From: Novosphingobium sp. EMRT-2
GTDB lineage: Bacteria > Pseudomonadota > Alphaproteobacteria > Sphingomonadales > Sphingomonadaceae
DNA: 64,000 bases
Assembly: GCF_005145025.1 (NCBI RefSeq)
Contig: NZ_CP039695.1
Span: 1,049,501 to 1,113,500, forward strand
Reading direction: 5' to 3'
Below, one piece after another: positions 34,887 through 43,126 of this stretch. How positions within the stretch are numbered: position 1 is the stretch's first letter; every line of letters starts with the position of its first letter. The position numbers were made by a program, and so were the translations under genes. A model generated the notes under the pieces. The model was not told the DNA's origin. It searched no databases and was given only the letters and a program-made list of their open reading frames with translations.

Positions 34887-35881
34887 TCCTTGTACCCGTA
34901 ATAAGAGCCGAAACGCCGGCCTGTGGGTGAGAAGCGCGTGCAGTTGAGCAGCAGCCGGATGTTCTCGCAGCCGGAAAGGATGTTCACCGCGTCGCGCAGT
35001 TCGGCTTCGCCGGTCTGGTCCGCACGGACGACCATCATCGCCTGTCCGACATGCATGGCCAGCTCCGAAGCCGGAGAGGCCGCCAGCGCGGGCGGGCTGT
35101 CGAAGATGACGATGCGGTTGGGCGCGTGCGCCGTCAGCCGGTCCAGCACCGTACGCGTTCGTGCGGACGCCAGGTATTCGGTGTCGGAGCCGGTCGAATT
35201 GCCGGCCGGCAGCACGAATAGGCCGGGAATGTCGGTGCCGAGGATGCAGTCCTCGACCACGACCGATGGATCGGCCAGCGCGTCCATCAGGCCGGGGCCG
35301 CCGGGCAGCCCGAGCGCGGACAGCACGCTGGGCTTGGCGAAATCAGCATCGACCAGCAGGACTTCGTTGTCCTTTTCCGCCGCGATCGACAGCGCCAGAT
35401 TGGTGGCGCAGAACGTCTTGCCCTCGCCCGGGTGGGCCGAACAGACAAGAATGCGCTCGCCATGCGGGGCGCCGCGCCCGGCGCGCGAATCCGCCGCCGT
35501 CAGCAGCAGCTGGCGCTTCACGATGCGAAACTCTTCCAGCAGTTCCGTCACCGCGCCATCGGGTTCGATCAGGCACTGTTCGCGCAAGTGCAGGCGGTCG
35601 ATCGGATGCAGCTTGCCCTTGAAGACCTGTTCCGCCGGGATACCGTCAAGCACGGGTTGCGCCGCCACCGGTGCCGGACCGTCCACGGCCGCCGGCAAGG
35701 GCGGCACGGGCGCGACAGGCGTGACGGGCGCGGCATCAGGCGCAGACGCTTCCGGAGCCGGTTCGCTGGGAGCGGCGGGCACCGGAGTCTGCAACACCTT
35801 GCGGAAATCGAACGTCCCGGCCGCGCGCTCAATCAGCGACGGGCCGGAAGGCGGCAGCGGGATTTTGCTCTGGTCGGTCAT
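34883..35881 (-). CDS. XrtA-associated tyrosine-protein kinase (BY-kinase-like P-loop ATPase)
   Basis: Bacterial tyrosine kinase/CpsD-like ATPase, 332 residues. After a Pro/Ala-rich linker (about 32-80) come Walker A SAHPGEGKTF (148-157), Walker A' LLVDADF (175-181) and Walker B IVIFDSPPA. The C-terminus FGSYYGYKE has only three tyrosines, fewer than the tyrosine cluster of Wzc. The transmembrane activator is a separate protein, the chain-length gene just upstream. It should control polymer length by phosphorylation cycles. The ATG at 35881 follows GAGGAAGCGGGG; an in-frame TTG two codons earlier is unlikely. Confidence 0.9.
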   Translation of the reverse strand: MTDQSKIPLPPSGPSLIERAAGTFDFRKVLQTPVPAAPSEPAPEASAPDAAPVTPVAPVPPLPAAVDGPAPVAAQPVLDGIPAEQVFKGKLHPIDRLHLREQCLIEPDGAVTELLEEFRIVKRQLLLTAADSRAGRGAPHGERILVCSAHPGEGKTFCATNLALSIAAEKDNEVLLVDADFAKPSVLSALGLPGGPGLMDALADPSVVVEDCILGTDIPGLFVLPAGNSTGSDTEYLASARTRTVLDRLTAHAPNRIVIFDSPPALAASPASELAMHVGQAMMVVRADQTGEAELRDAVNILSGCENIRLLLNCTRFSPTGRRFGSYYGYKE

Positions 35882-35897
35882 CTTCAACCCCGCTTCC

Positions 35898-37418
35898 TCA
35901 CGCCACCATGCCGCGTTTCATGAATTCGACCGCCAGCAGCAGCACCAGCACGGCCACAAGGCCCGCGCTTGCGCCGGCGAACCATTTGAGGTGCCGGTTG
36001 CGCAGCGCCCGCGCCTGGCGCGTCAGCGTCAGCGACACGGAGCCGAGCACCGGCATCCCGGAGGCCCGTTCGAGCTGGCCGGTCGTGGTGTAGGTCGATC
36101 GCAACTGCGCCACCGCGAACGCCGCGCCGCAGCCCGCGCCCAGGCCCACGATCAGCACCAGCATCAGCAGCAACGGCCGATCCGGAGCCGCCGGCGCGCG
36201 CGGCGTGGAGGGCGGATCGATCACGTCGAACTTCACCGCATCGTGTTCGGATTCCACCTGGCCGCGCAGGCGAAGCTGTTCGCGATCGCGCAGCAGCTTG
36301 TCGTACTGTTCCTTCAGCACGTCATAATCGCGATTGATCCGCGCCGCTTCGGCGGCGACCGCCGGTTCGCTGTATTGCTTGCCGGTAAGCTGGCCGATTT
36401 CGCCCTGGAGCGATGCCTTGCGCGATTGCAGCGCCACCACGCTTGCCTCGCGATCCGCCTTGATCGACTGGAGCGAGGAATAGGCCGGGTTGGGCGTGCC
36501 GCCGACGTGCCCGCTTTCCGATGCCGCCTGCCGTGAGAGGCTGGCGATCTGGCTCTTGAGCGCGATCACATCGGGGTGGCTGTCGGTAAGGCCGCGCGCG
36601 CGCATCGATGCGAGATCAGACTGCGCCTGCGCCAGCGCACCCTTGGCGCCGCCCGATACGCCGGGCACCATGATCGTCTGCGGCGTACCCGAAAGCTGGC
36701 CGTTGATCGAGGCGAGCGCGCTTTGCGCCGCCAGCAGATCGGATTCGACGCCGCGCAGTTCGGAACGCGCGCTTTCCAGCTTCGCGCCCAGCGATCCGCT
36801 GCCGGGAATGAGATCGGTGTTCTTCGCCTCGAATTCCTGGCGCTTCTGTTCGGCAGCTTCGAGATCCTTCTGACGATCGGCCAGCTGCTGATCCATGAAG
36901 GCAAGCGTGCTGCTCATCTCGCCGCGACCGCCGGCCAGGTTCTCCTCGCGGAAGATGTCGATCATCTTCTGCACGATGTCCTGCGCCAGCTTGGCGTTCT
37001 GCACGTCGGTATAGCCACCGCTGCCGGAGCTGGCGGAAATCTCGAACAGGTTGTCCTGCTGGCTGACCACCTTGATCCGCGCGCCCAGGCCCTGGACCGC
37101 CGATTCCATCTGCTTGTCGCTGGTGATCTTGTCGCCCAGCCGCGTCGCGCGGATGACCTTCTCGAGATTGACCGAGCTGGTCAGCGTCTGGCGCACGCGC
37201 TCGATATCGCGCTTGCCGTCGTTGCCCACGCCGATCTGGTCGGACAGCACGTTGTCGGTCTGGACGAAGATGCGCGCTTTCGATTCGTAGCTGTTCGGCA
37301 CCATCGCCACGAAGACCCACCCGACAAGGCAGACCAGCCAGGCGATGCCCAGCGCCAGCCAGCGCCGGTGCCAGATACCGTAAAGCGCGATGCGCACTTC
37401 TTCGTAGATGTTGGTCAT
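35898..37418 (-). CDS. XrtA system polysaccharide chain-length determinant (Wzz-like)
   Basis: Inner-membrane polysaccharide co-polymerase, 506 residues, TIGR03007-like. Transmembrane helices are near 19-39, 415-437 and 475-497, with a large periplasmic coiled-coil domain between the first two (extended heptads about 165-240 and 330-390). The last helix before the C-terminus is an addition seen in exosortase-type members. It sets the length of the exopolysaccharide and activates the adjacent tyrosine kinase. It lies 31 bp after the export lipoprotein gene and 16 bp before the kinase. Confidence 0.9.
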   Translation of the reverse strand: MTNIYEEVRIALYGIWHRRWLALGIAWLVCLVGWVFVAMVPNSYESKARIFVQTDNVLSDQIGVGNDGKRDIERVRQTLTSSVNLEKVIRATRLGDKITSDKQMESAVQGLGARIKVVSQQDNLFEISASSGSGGYTDVQNAKLAQDIVQKMIDIFREENLAGGRGEMSSTLAFMDQQLADRQKDLEAAEQKRQEFEAKNTDLIPGSGSLGAKLESARSELRGVESDLLAAQSALASINGQLSGTPQTIMVPGVSGGAKGALAQAQSDLASMRARGLTDSHPDVIALKSQIASLSRQAASESGHVGGTPNPAYSSLQSIKADREASVVALQSRKASLQGEIGQLTGKQYSEPAVAAEAARINRDYDVLKEQYDKLLRDREQLRLRGQVESEHDAVKFDVIDPPSTPRAPAAPDRPLLLMLVLIVGLGAGCGAAFAVAQLRSTYTTTGQLERASGMPVLGSVSLTLTRQARALRNRHLKWFAGASAGLVAVLVLLLAVEFMKRGMVA

Positions 37419-37449
37419 CGCCGGAAAGGCCCCCTCGTCCCGCCGCCGC

Positions 37450-38097
37450 TCAGAACGTGCTCTCGGGGATGATGATCACATCCCCGGGCATGAGCAGGAC
37501 GTTGGCCTTGCTGTCCCCCTTGCGCAGCAAATCGCCCAACTTGACCGCGTATTCCTTCTGCTTGCCGGTCTGCTTGTCGAAGCGGATCAGGCGGGCGCGG
37601 TTGCCGGCGGCGTATTCGGACAGACCGCCCACCGCGATCATCGCGTCGAGCAGCGTCATGTTGGCGCGATAGGGGATCGAGGCCGGCTTCTCCGTCGCCC
37701 CGACGATCCGCACCTGCTGGCTGAACGTGCCCGCGAACTTGTTGACGATGACCGAGACGATCGGCTCCTGGATATATTGCGAGAGCTGGAGCTTGAGGTC
37801 TTCCGCCAGCATCGAGGGCGTCTTGCCCACCGCCGGCATGTCGGTAATCAGCGGCGTGGTGATGCGCCCGTCGGGCCGGACCTGCACGCTCGCGCCGAGT
37901 TCGGGGTTGCGCCACACGAAGATCGTCAGTTCGTCGAGCGGGCCGATCACGTATTCCTCGCCCGGCCCTTCCTGCAGCGAGACGAACGAGGCCGGCGGAA
38001 GCTGCGGCTTGCCGCCCGAACCCGCACAGCCCGAAAGGGCAAGGCTTGCCATGGCGGTGCCGGCAAGCAGGCGGGTCAGACGCGTATCGATCGGCAT
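37450..38097 (-). CDS. Polysaccharide export lipoprotein (Wza/EpsE-like)
   Basis: Outer-membrane polysaccharide export protein of 215 residues. A lipoprotein signal with lipobox LSGC (cysteine about residue 24) is followed by the poly-export domain (EYVIGPLDELTIFVWRNPEL) and a SLBB domain (QVRIVGATEKPASIPYR). It is shorter than E. coli Wza and lacks its C-terminal helix, so the barrel protein at 33147 may supply the outer-membrane pore. The ATG at 38097 has AAAGGACAG upstream. This is the first gene of the ten-gene operon; its promoter should lie in the 210 bp upstream. Confidence 0.93.
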   Translation of the reverse strand: MPIDTRLTRLLAGTAMASLALSGCAGSGGKPQLPPASFVSLQEGPGEEYVIGPLDELTIFVWRNPELGASVQVRPDGRITTPLITDMPAVGKTPSMLAEDLKLQLSQYIQEPIVSVIVNKFAGTFSQQVRIVGATEKPASIPYRANMTLLDAMIAVGGLSEYAAGNRARLIRFDKQTGKQKEYAVKLGDLLRKGDSKANVLLMPGDVIIIPESTF

Positions 38098-38307
38098 GGA
38101 CTGTCCTTTTCCGAGCCAGCGACGACGCTTCCGCCGTCCCGCCAAGGGACACGGAAGGCACCGCTATTCAGTGTCGGCTATCGCGAAAAAGGGTGAAGAT
38201 ACCGTTAGCCTTCTCTGAACCGCGCCTGCAAAACATCGGTAATTTGCGGCCAGTCCCGAAACGGTACGGAATGGCGGGGCGGTATGAAAATCCGCTCCGT
38301 TACGGAT

Positions 38308-39534
38308 TCATACGAGGATTTCCGCCGCCGGCCCCTGCCCCAGGAACATCGCCGGGCTGGCGCTGGCGCCATAGGCCCCGGCGCAGAAGATCGCCACCAG
38401 ATCGCCCGGATAGGCGCGGGGAAAGCCGCCCTTGTCGGCTAGCCGGTCGAGCGGGGTGCAAAGGCAGCCGACGATGCTCGCCTCCTCCTCCACCGGTGCG
38501 TCGAACCGCGTGGCGATGGCGCTGGGATAGTTGCGCCGCACCACCGTGCCGAAGTTGCCGCTGGCGGCAAGCTGGTGATGCAGACCGCCATCGGTGACGA
38601 GATAAATCTCGCCATGGCTTTCCTTACGATCGACGATCCGGTTCAGATAGACGCCCGCTTCGCCCACCAGATAGCGGCCCAGCTCGATGCAGAAATGCGT
38701 CTCGGCCAGCACCGCCGGCAGGTCCGCGAAGCGTTCGCCGAGAGCCGCGCCCACAGCCTCCGCGTCCACCGGCTCGTCGCCGGGGAAATAGGGAATGCCC
38801 ATGCCACCGCCCAGGTTGCACTTGGGCAGCGGCGCGCCGCTTTCCTCCGCCAGCCGCGCCGCCAGTTGCAGCGTCTGCGCCTGCGTATCGGCGATGGCAG
38901 CGGCATCAAGCGCCTGACTTCCCGCAAAAATATGGAAACCCCGCCATTCCGCGCCGGACGCGATCAGGCGGCGCGCCAGAGCCGGCACGCGCTCCGCGTC
39001 GATCCCGAACGGCTTGGCCCCGCCGCCCATTTTCATGCCCGATCCCTTGAGATCGAAATCGGGATTGACGCGAATGGCAAGGCGCGGCGTCCGCCCCAGC
39101 CGTTCGGCGATGGACAAGGCGCGGTCCGCCTCTCCTTCCGATTCGAGATTGAGCGTCACGCCTCTGGCAATCGCGGCTTCCAGTTCCGCGTCGCGCTTGC
39201 CCGGTCCGGCAAAGCTCACCAGACCCGGATCGATGCCGGCGGCCTCCACCATCGCCAGTTCGCCGCCCGACGCGATGTCGAACCCGTCGACCAGCCCGGC
39301 CATGTGCGCCAGCAGCGGCCCGAACGGGTTGGCCTTCACCGCGTAGTGGATCGCCAGCCGCTCCGGCATCGCCGCGCGCAGGCCGGCCATCTTCCGGTCG
39401 AGCAATTCGCGCGCATAGACGAACAGCGGCGTGCGCCCGGCCTCCTCCACTAGGTCGCTCGCCTTGCGACCGGCGATGGCCAGTTCCCCGTCAATCGCGG
39501 CGAAACCGGGCGGGATGGGACCGAGCGGCTTCAT
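38308..39534 (-). CDS. PLP-dependent decarboxylase, exosortase A system-associated
   Basis: Fold type III PLP enzyme (diaminopimelate/ornithine decarboxylase family), 408 residues, TIGR03099-like. The PLP-binding lysine is in IHYAVKANPFG (about residue 68), the glycine loop in CNLGGGMGIPYF and the active-site Cys region in EEASIVGCLCTPLDRLA. The true amino-acid substrate is unknown; lysA itself is normally a separate gene. It overlaps the ligase gene by 4 bp (ATGA) and precedes the EPS operon by 210 bp on the same strand. The fixed pairing with the ligase suggests both act on one metabolite. Confidence 0.92.
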   Translation of the reverse strand: MKPLGPIPPGFAAIDGELAIAGRKASDLVEEAGRTPLFVYARELLDRKMAGLRAAMPERLAIHYAVKANPFGPLLAHMAGLVDGFDIASGGELAMVEAAGIDPGLVSFAGPGKRDAELEAAIARGVTLNLESEGEADRALSIAERLGRTPRLAIRVNPDFDLKGSGMKMGGGAKPFGIDAERVPALARRLIASGAEWRGFHIFAGSQALDAAAIADTQAQTLQLAARLAEESGAPLPKCNLGGGMGIPYFPGDEPVDAEAVGAALGERFADLPAVLAETHFCIELGRYLVGEAGVYLNRIVDRKESHGEIYLVTDGGLHHQLAASGNFGTVVRRNYPSAIATRFDAPVEEEASIVGCLCTPLDRLADKGGFPRAYPGDLVAIFCAGAYGASASPAMFLGQGPAAEILV

Positions 39535-41066
39535 GCGTTCCCTCCGCCCGCGATTTCGGCGGCGAGGGCCACGCGGTCCAGCTTGCCGTTGGGGCTGACC
39601 GGCATGTCCGCCCGCCAGTGGACGTGGCGCGGCACCATGAAATTGGGCAGCGCGCGGGTCAGCGCGGGCAGCAGTTCCGCCTTGGCTTTCTCCGGCGCCA
39701 CGGCGGGCCGGGCGACAAGATGGATCGCGTGCCCCAGGTGCGGATCAGGCAGGCCCAGCGCAACGGCTTCGGCGACCAGCCCGGTGGCAACCGCCGCTTC
39801 CTCCACTTCCTGCGGGCTGACACGGTTGCCCGATGTCTTGATCATGGCATCGCGCCGCCCCACGAAATGCAGCAGCCCTTCAGCGTCGCGCCGCACGCGA
39901 TCGCCCGACCACACCGCCATGCCGCCCAGCGCGGAGAACGCGGGCGCGGGGCGGAAGCGCTCGGCGGTGCGTTCGGCGTCTTGCCAATAGCCCTGCGCCA
40001 CGAGCGGCCCGGCATGGACCAGTTCGCCTTCCTCGTCCGGCGCGGCTTCGGCACCGCCGTCGGCCACCACCATGATCTCGGCAAAGGGAATCGCGCGACC
40101 GATCGATGTCGGATGGGCGTCCACCAGATCGGGATCGAGATAAGCGGAACGGAACGCCTCGGTCAGGCCGTACATCGGATAGAGCCGCGCTTCGGGAAAC
40201 GTCGCGCGCAAGGCGCGCACCAGCGAGGGCGTCAGCGCGCCGCCGCTGTTGGTCAGCCGGCGCAGTTGCCGGGCGGCATCCTCGGGCCAGTCCTGCTCCA
40301 CCAGTTGCAGCCACAGCGGCGGAACCGCGGCAATGCTGGTCACGCCATCGCGCGCCACGGCCTTCACCACATCGCGCGGGGTCAGGTAATCGAGCGGCAC
40401 CACCGCGCCCCCGGCATACCAGGTCGAAAGCAACTGGTTCTGGCCGTAATCGAACGCGAAGGGCAGCACCGCCAGCACGCGGTCGGCCGGCGTCACTTTC
40501 AGGTAGTGCGCCACGCTGACCGCCCCCAGCCACAGGTTTGCGTGGCTGAGCACCACACCCTTGGGCCGGCCGGTCGAGCCGCTGGTGTAGAGAATCGCCG
40601 CCAGATCATCGGGCGCGGCCTTGCTTGGGGGCAGCGGATCGGCCTCCCCGCCCAGCCCCTCGCGCACGCCGGCTTCCTCGCACAGCGCGGCCTGCCCGGC
40701 ATCGCCCGGCTCCAGCGTATCGAGCCGCGCCGTGTTGGAAATCATCAGCCGCGCGCCGCTGTCAGCCAGAATGTGCGCCACCTGCGCCCGCTTGAGCAAC
40801 GGATTCACCGGAACGTGCACCAGCCCGGCGCGCACGGCCGCCAGCGGCATCAGGCAGGCCAGCTCGGTCTTGGCCAGCCATGTGGCCACCCGCGCGCCCT
40901 TTTCCGGCACCTGCCGGGCGAGCCATGCCGCCAAGCGGCCTACACGGTCATTTAACGCCTCGAAGCTAAGGGTCTCGTTCCGCAGGATCAGCGCCGGGGC
41001 TTCCGGCGCGCCACGCAAGGGCAAGTGGTCCAGCGGATGAACGGCAGGATCGGGATCGGCGGACAC
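39531..41066 (-). CDS. AMP-forming acyl-CoA ligase, exosortase A system-associated
   Basis: Adenylate-forming enzyme (ANL superfamily), 511 residues, TIGR03098-like. The phosphate loop is YTSGSTGRPKGVVLSH; later motifs are MYGLTEAFRSAYLDP, WSGDRVRRDAEG and the catalytic lysine region SPNGKLDRVAL. It activates a carboxylate as an adenylate and loads it on CoA or, given the ACP gene next door, on the carrier protein. I place the start at the GTG at 41066; reading further upstream continues open but runs antisense through the neighbouring plus-strand gene. Start-to-start distance to that divergent gene is only 36 bp. Confidence 0.88.
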   Translation of the reverse strand: MSADPDPAVHPLDHLPLRGAPEAPALILRNETLSFEALNDRVGRLAAWLARQVPEKGARVATWLAKTELACLMPLAAVRAGLVHVPVNPLLKRAQVAHILADSGARLMISNTARLDTLEPGDAGQAALCEEAGVREGLGGEADPLPPSKAAPDDLAAILYTSGSTGRPKGVVLSHANLWLGAVSVAHYLKVTPADRVLAVLPFAFDYGQNQLLSTWYAGGAVVPLDYLTPRDVVKAVARDGVTSIAAVPPLWLQLVEQDWPEDAARQLRRLTNSGGALTPSLVRALRATFPEARLYPMYGLTEAFRSAYLDPDLVDAHPTSIGRAIPFAEIMVVADGGAEAAPDEEGELVHAGPLVAQGYWQDAERTAERFRPAPAFSALGGMAVWSGDRVRRDAEGLLHFVGRRDAMIKTSGNRVSPQEVEEAAVATGLVAEAVALGLPDPHLGHAIHLVARPAVAPEKAKAELLPALTRALPNFMVPRHVHWRADMPVSPNGKLDRVALAAEIAGGGNA

Positions 41067-41102
41067 GCGGTTTTCGGACCTTCGCAACGGGGAATTCGGT
41101 TC

Positions 41103-42104
41103 TTGGGCGCCATCGTCTATCACGCCAGTCTTAACGAAGCGCAAGAAGACGCCGCGCTTTCGCGCCTGCTCGGCCGCGAGATGCAGCGCGCGCCGTTCGA
41201 CCGGCTGGACTGGTACGCCCTGCTGGCGCGCGAATGCCTCGATCCCGCGCGCTGCTTCCTCGCCGCCGCGCGCGACGGGGACGAACGCGCGGTGCTGCCC
41301 CTGCGCCAGACCGCGCCGGGCACGCTGGAGCCGCTTGGCAACTGGTACAGCTTCTTCACCCGCGCGCGCTGGACCGATCATGGCGCGGCGCTGCTGGAAG
41401 GCATCGCGCGCGACCTGTCGCGCACGCACGACCAGATCGTGCTGTCGCCGCTGCCCGAGGAAGACGTGGCGCCGCTGGCCGCCGCGTTCCGCAAGGCGGG
41501 CTGGCTGGCCTTTGCCTCTCCCTGCGACACCAACCATATCCTGCCGGTGGACGGCCGCAGCTTTGCCGAATACTGGGCCGCCCGCCCCGGCCGCCTGCGC
41601 GAAACCGTGCGGCGCAAGGGCAAAAAGGGCGTGGTCGACCTGCGCATCGCCACCGCGTTCAATGATGCAGACTGGGCCGCCTATGAAACGATCTATCGGC
41701 TGAGCTGGAAGCCGGAAGAAGGCAGCCCCGCCTTCCTGCGCCGCTTCGCCGAAGCCGAAAGCGCGGCCGGCAACCTGCGGCTGGGCATCGCCACGATCGA
41801 CGGCAAGCCCGTGGCCGCGCAGTTCTGGACGGTGGAGGGCGGCACCGCCTTCATTCACAAGCTGGCGCACGATGAAAGCGCCAAGGCCCATTCGCCCGGC
41901 ACGCTGCTGACCGCCGCGCTGTTCGAGCATGTGATCGATCGCGACCACGTGCGCGAAGTGGACTTCGGCACCGGCGACGATCCCTACAAGCGCGACTGGA
42001 TGGAAAGCACCCGCACGCGCTGGCAGGTGGCGTTCTACCGTCCGCTCGCTCCGCGCCGCTGGCCGGCCATCGCCAAGGCGCTCGTGCGCGGCGGGCGGAC
42101 GTAA
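41103..42104 (+). CDS. GNAT/FemAB-like acyltransferase of the XrtA module
   Basis: About 333 residues with the BioF2-like/FemAB-like GNAT fold: RPGRLRETVRRKGKKG in the first half and GKPVAAQFWTVEGGTAFIHKLAHDE, VDFGTGDDPYKRDWMES in the second, the acyl-donor side. The start is uncertain: a TTG at 41103 with GGGGAA about 8 bases upstream fits best, while ATGs at 41025 and 41037 would overlap the divergent ligase gene. It is the first gene of a plus-strand set with the ACP and two hydrolases. It may transfer the ACP-bound acyl or aminoacyl group. Confidence 0.8.
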   Translation: MGAIVYHASLNEAQEDAALSRLLGREMQRAPFDRLDWYALLARECLDPARCFLAAARDGDERAVLPLRQTAPGTLEPLGNWYSFFTRARWTDHGAALLEGIARDLSRTHDQIVLSPLPEEDVAPLAAAFRKAGWLAFASPCDTNHILPVDGRSFAEYWAARPGRLRETVRRKGKKGVVDLRIATAFNDADWAAYETIYRLSWKPEEGSPAFLRRFAEAESAAGNLRLGIATIDGKPVAAQFWTVEGGTAFIHKLAHDESAKAHSPGTLLTAALFEHVIDRDHVREVDFGTGDDPYKRDWMESTRTRWQVAFYRPLAPRRWPAIAKALVRGGRT

Positions 42105-42173
42105 CGCCCCTTGCTCCGGACTCCCGCGCTGGCTAGACGCCGCGAAAACCATGATATCAGGGAAGGTTCGATA

Positions 42174-42449
42174 GTGACCGGTCTGGCCAACGACGAAACC
42201 GACACGCTGCTCCGCGCGATCCTGCGCGACGTTCTGGGTCTCGCGGCGGACCGCGTTGCCGCGTTCGATGCGGATACCGGGCTGTTCGGCGCGCTGCCCG
42301 AACTCGATTCGATGGCCGTGGCCGGCCTGCTCACCGAAATGGAAGACCGCTTCGACATCGTGATCGATGATGACGAAGTCGATGGCGAGTTGCTGGAAAC
42401 CTACGGCAACCTGCTCGCCTTCGCGCAGGTCAAGCGCGCGGCCGCCTGA
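42174..42449 (+). CDS. Acyl carrier protein, XrtA module
   Basis: A 91-residue acidic carrier protein. The phosphopantetheine attachment site is Ser46 in LPELDSMAVAGLL, with four predicted helices around it and an Asp/Glu-rich EDRFDIVIDDDEV stretch typical of ACPs. The GTG at 42174 follows GGAAGG at 7 bases; an ATG further upstream adds 21 basic residues unlike an ACP. It should carry the group activated by the ligase at 39531. A 4'-phosphopantetheinyl transferase would be needed from elsewhere in the genome. Confidence 0.88.
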   Translation: MTGLANDETDTLLRAILRDVLGLAADRVAAFDADTGLFGALPELDSMAVAGLLTEMEDRFDIVIDDDEVDGELLETYGNLLAFAQVKRAAA

Positions 42450-42454
42450 TCGCG

Positions 42455-43126
42455 GTGTTCGCCGACTGGCCCTGCCCCGGCCCGGAAGGCCCCGCCAACG
42501 AACAGGCGCTCGCGTTCGACCGTGACCGCGCGCACCGCCTGCTGATCGTGCCCGCGCTGTTCGAGGAAGCGAACCGCACGCGGCGCTTCCTGGTCGAAAC
42601 CATGCGCCGGCTCGACGCCGCCGGGATCGACAGCTTCCTGCCCGACTTGCCCGGCTGCAACGAAAGCCCGCAAGAGTTCGCCGCTCAGAGCCTCCACGCC
42701 TGGCGCACCGCCATGGCACAGGCGGCGGCGCACTTCGCCGTAACGCATGTGCTGGCGGTGCGTGGCGGGGCGCTGGTCTTTCCCACCTCGCTGCCGGGCT
42801 GGGTGCTGGAGCCGGTCAAGGGCGCTACGGTCCTGCGCCAGTTGATCCGCGCCCGCACGCTCTCCGCGCGCGAGGCCGGCCGTGAGGAGGACAGCGCCGT
42901 GCTCCTGAACCTGGGCCGCGCCGAGGGGCTGGACCTCGCCGGCTACCGGTGCGGAGCCTCGCTGATCGCGGGGCTGGAAACCGCTTTGCCGGCGGACGAG
43001 GCACAGCGCACGATCCGGCAGGCCGAGCTTGGCGGCGGCGCGCTGTGGCTGCGCGCCGAACCGGGTGAGGATGCGGCGCAATCGGAGGCCCTGGCCGCCC
43101 TCATCGCGCGCGAGGTCGCGGCATGA
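42455..43126 (+). CDS. Alpha/beta-hydrolase-like protein 2, exosortase A system-associated
   Basis: A 223-residue protein with the outline of an alpha/beta-hydrolase (RLLIVPALFEEANRTRRFLVE, then SFLPDLPGCNESP), resembling the exosortase-associated hydrolase 2 group. The nucleophile elbow, where GxSxG is expected, reads AVRGGAL, so no Ser, Cys or Asp nucleophile is present; it may be catalytically inactive or use another mechanism. The start is the GTG at 42455, 5 bp after the ACP stop. It overlaps hydrolase 1 by an ATGA, and the two are probably translated together. Confidence 0.75.
   Translation: MFADWPCPGPEGPANEQALAFDRDRAHRLLIVPALFEEANRTRRFLVETMRRLDAAGIDSFLPDLPGCNESPQEFAAQSLHAWRTAMAQAAAHFAVTHVLAVRGGALVFPTSLPGWVLEPVKGATVLRQLIRARTLSAREAGREEDSAVLLNLGRAEGLDLAGYRCGASLIAGLETALPADEAQRTIRQAELGGGALWLRAEPGEDAAQSEALAALIAREVAA

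Noticed and set aside
41067..42719. N-terminal extension of the acyl-CoA ligase to over 1000 residues
   Set aside because: The extra 550 residues run antisense through the GNAT and ACP genes, are low in complexity and lack domain motifs. The conserved ligase N-terminus begins at 41066.
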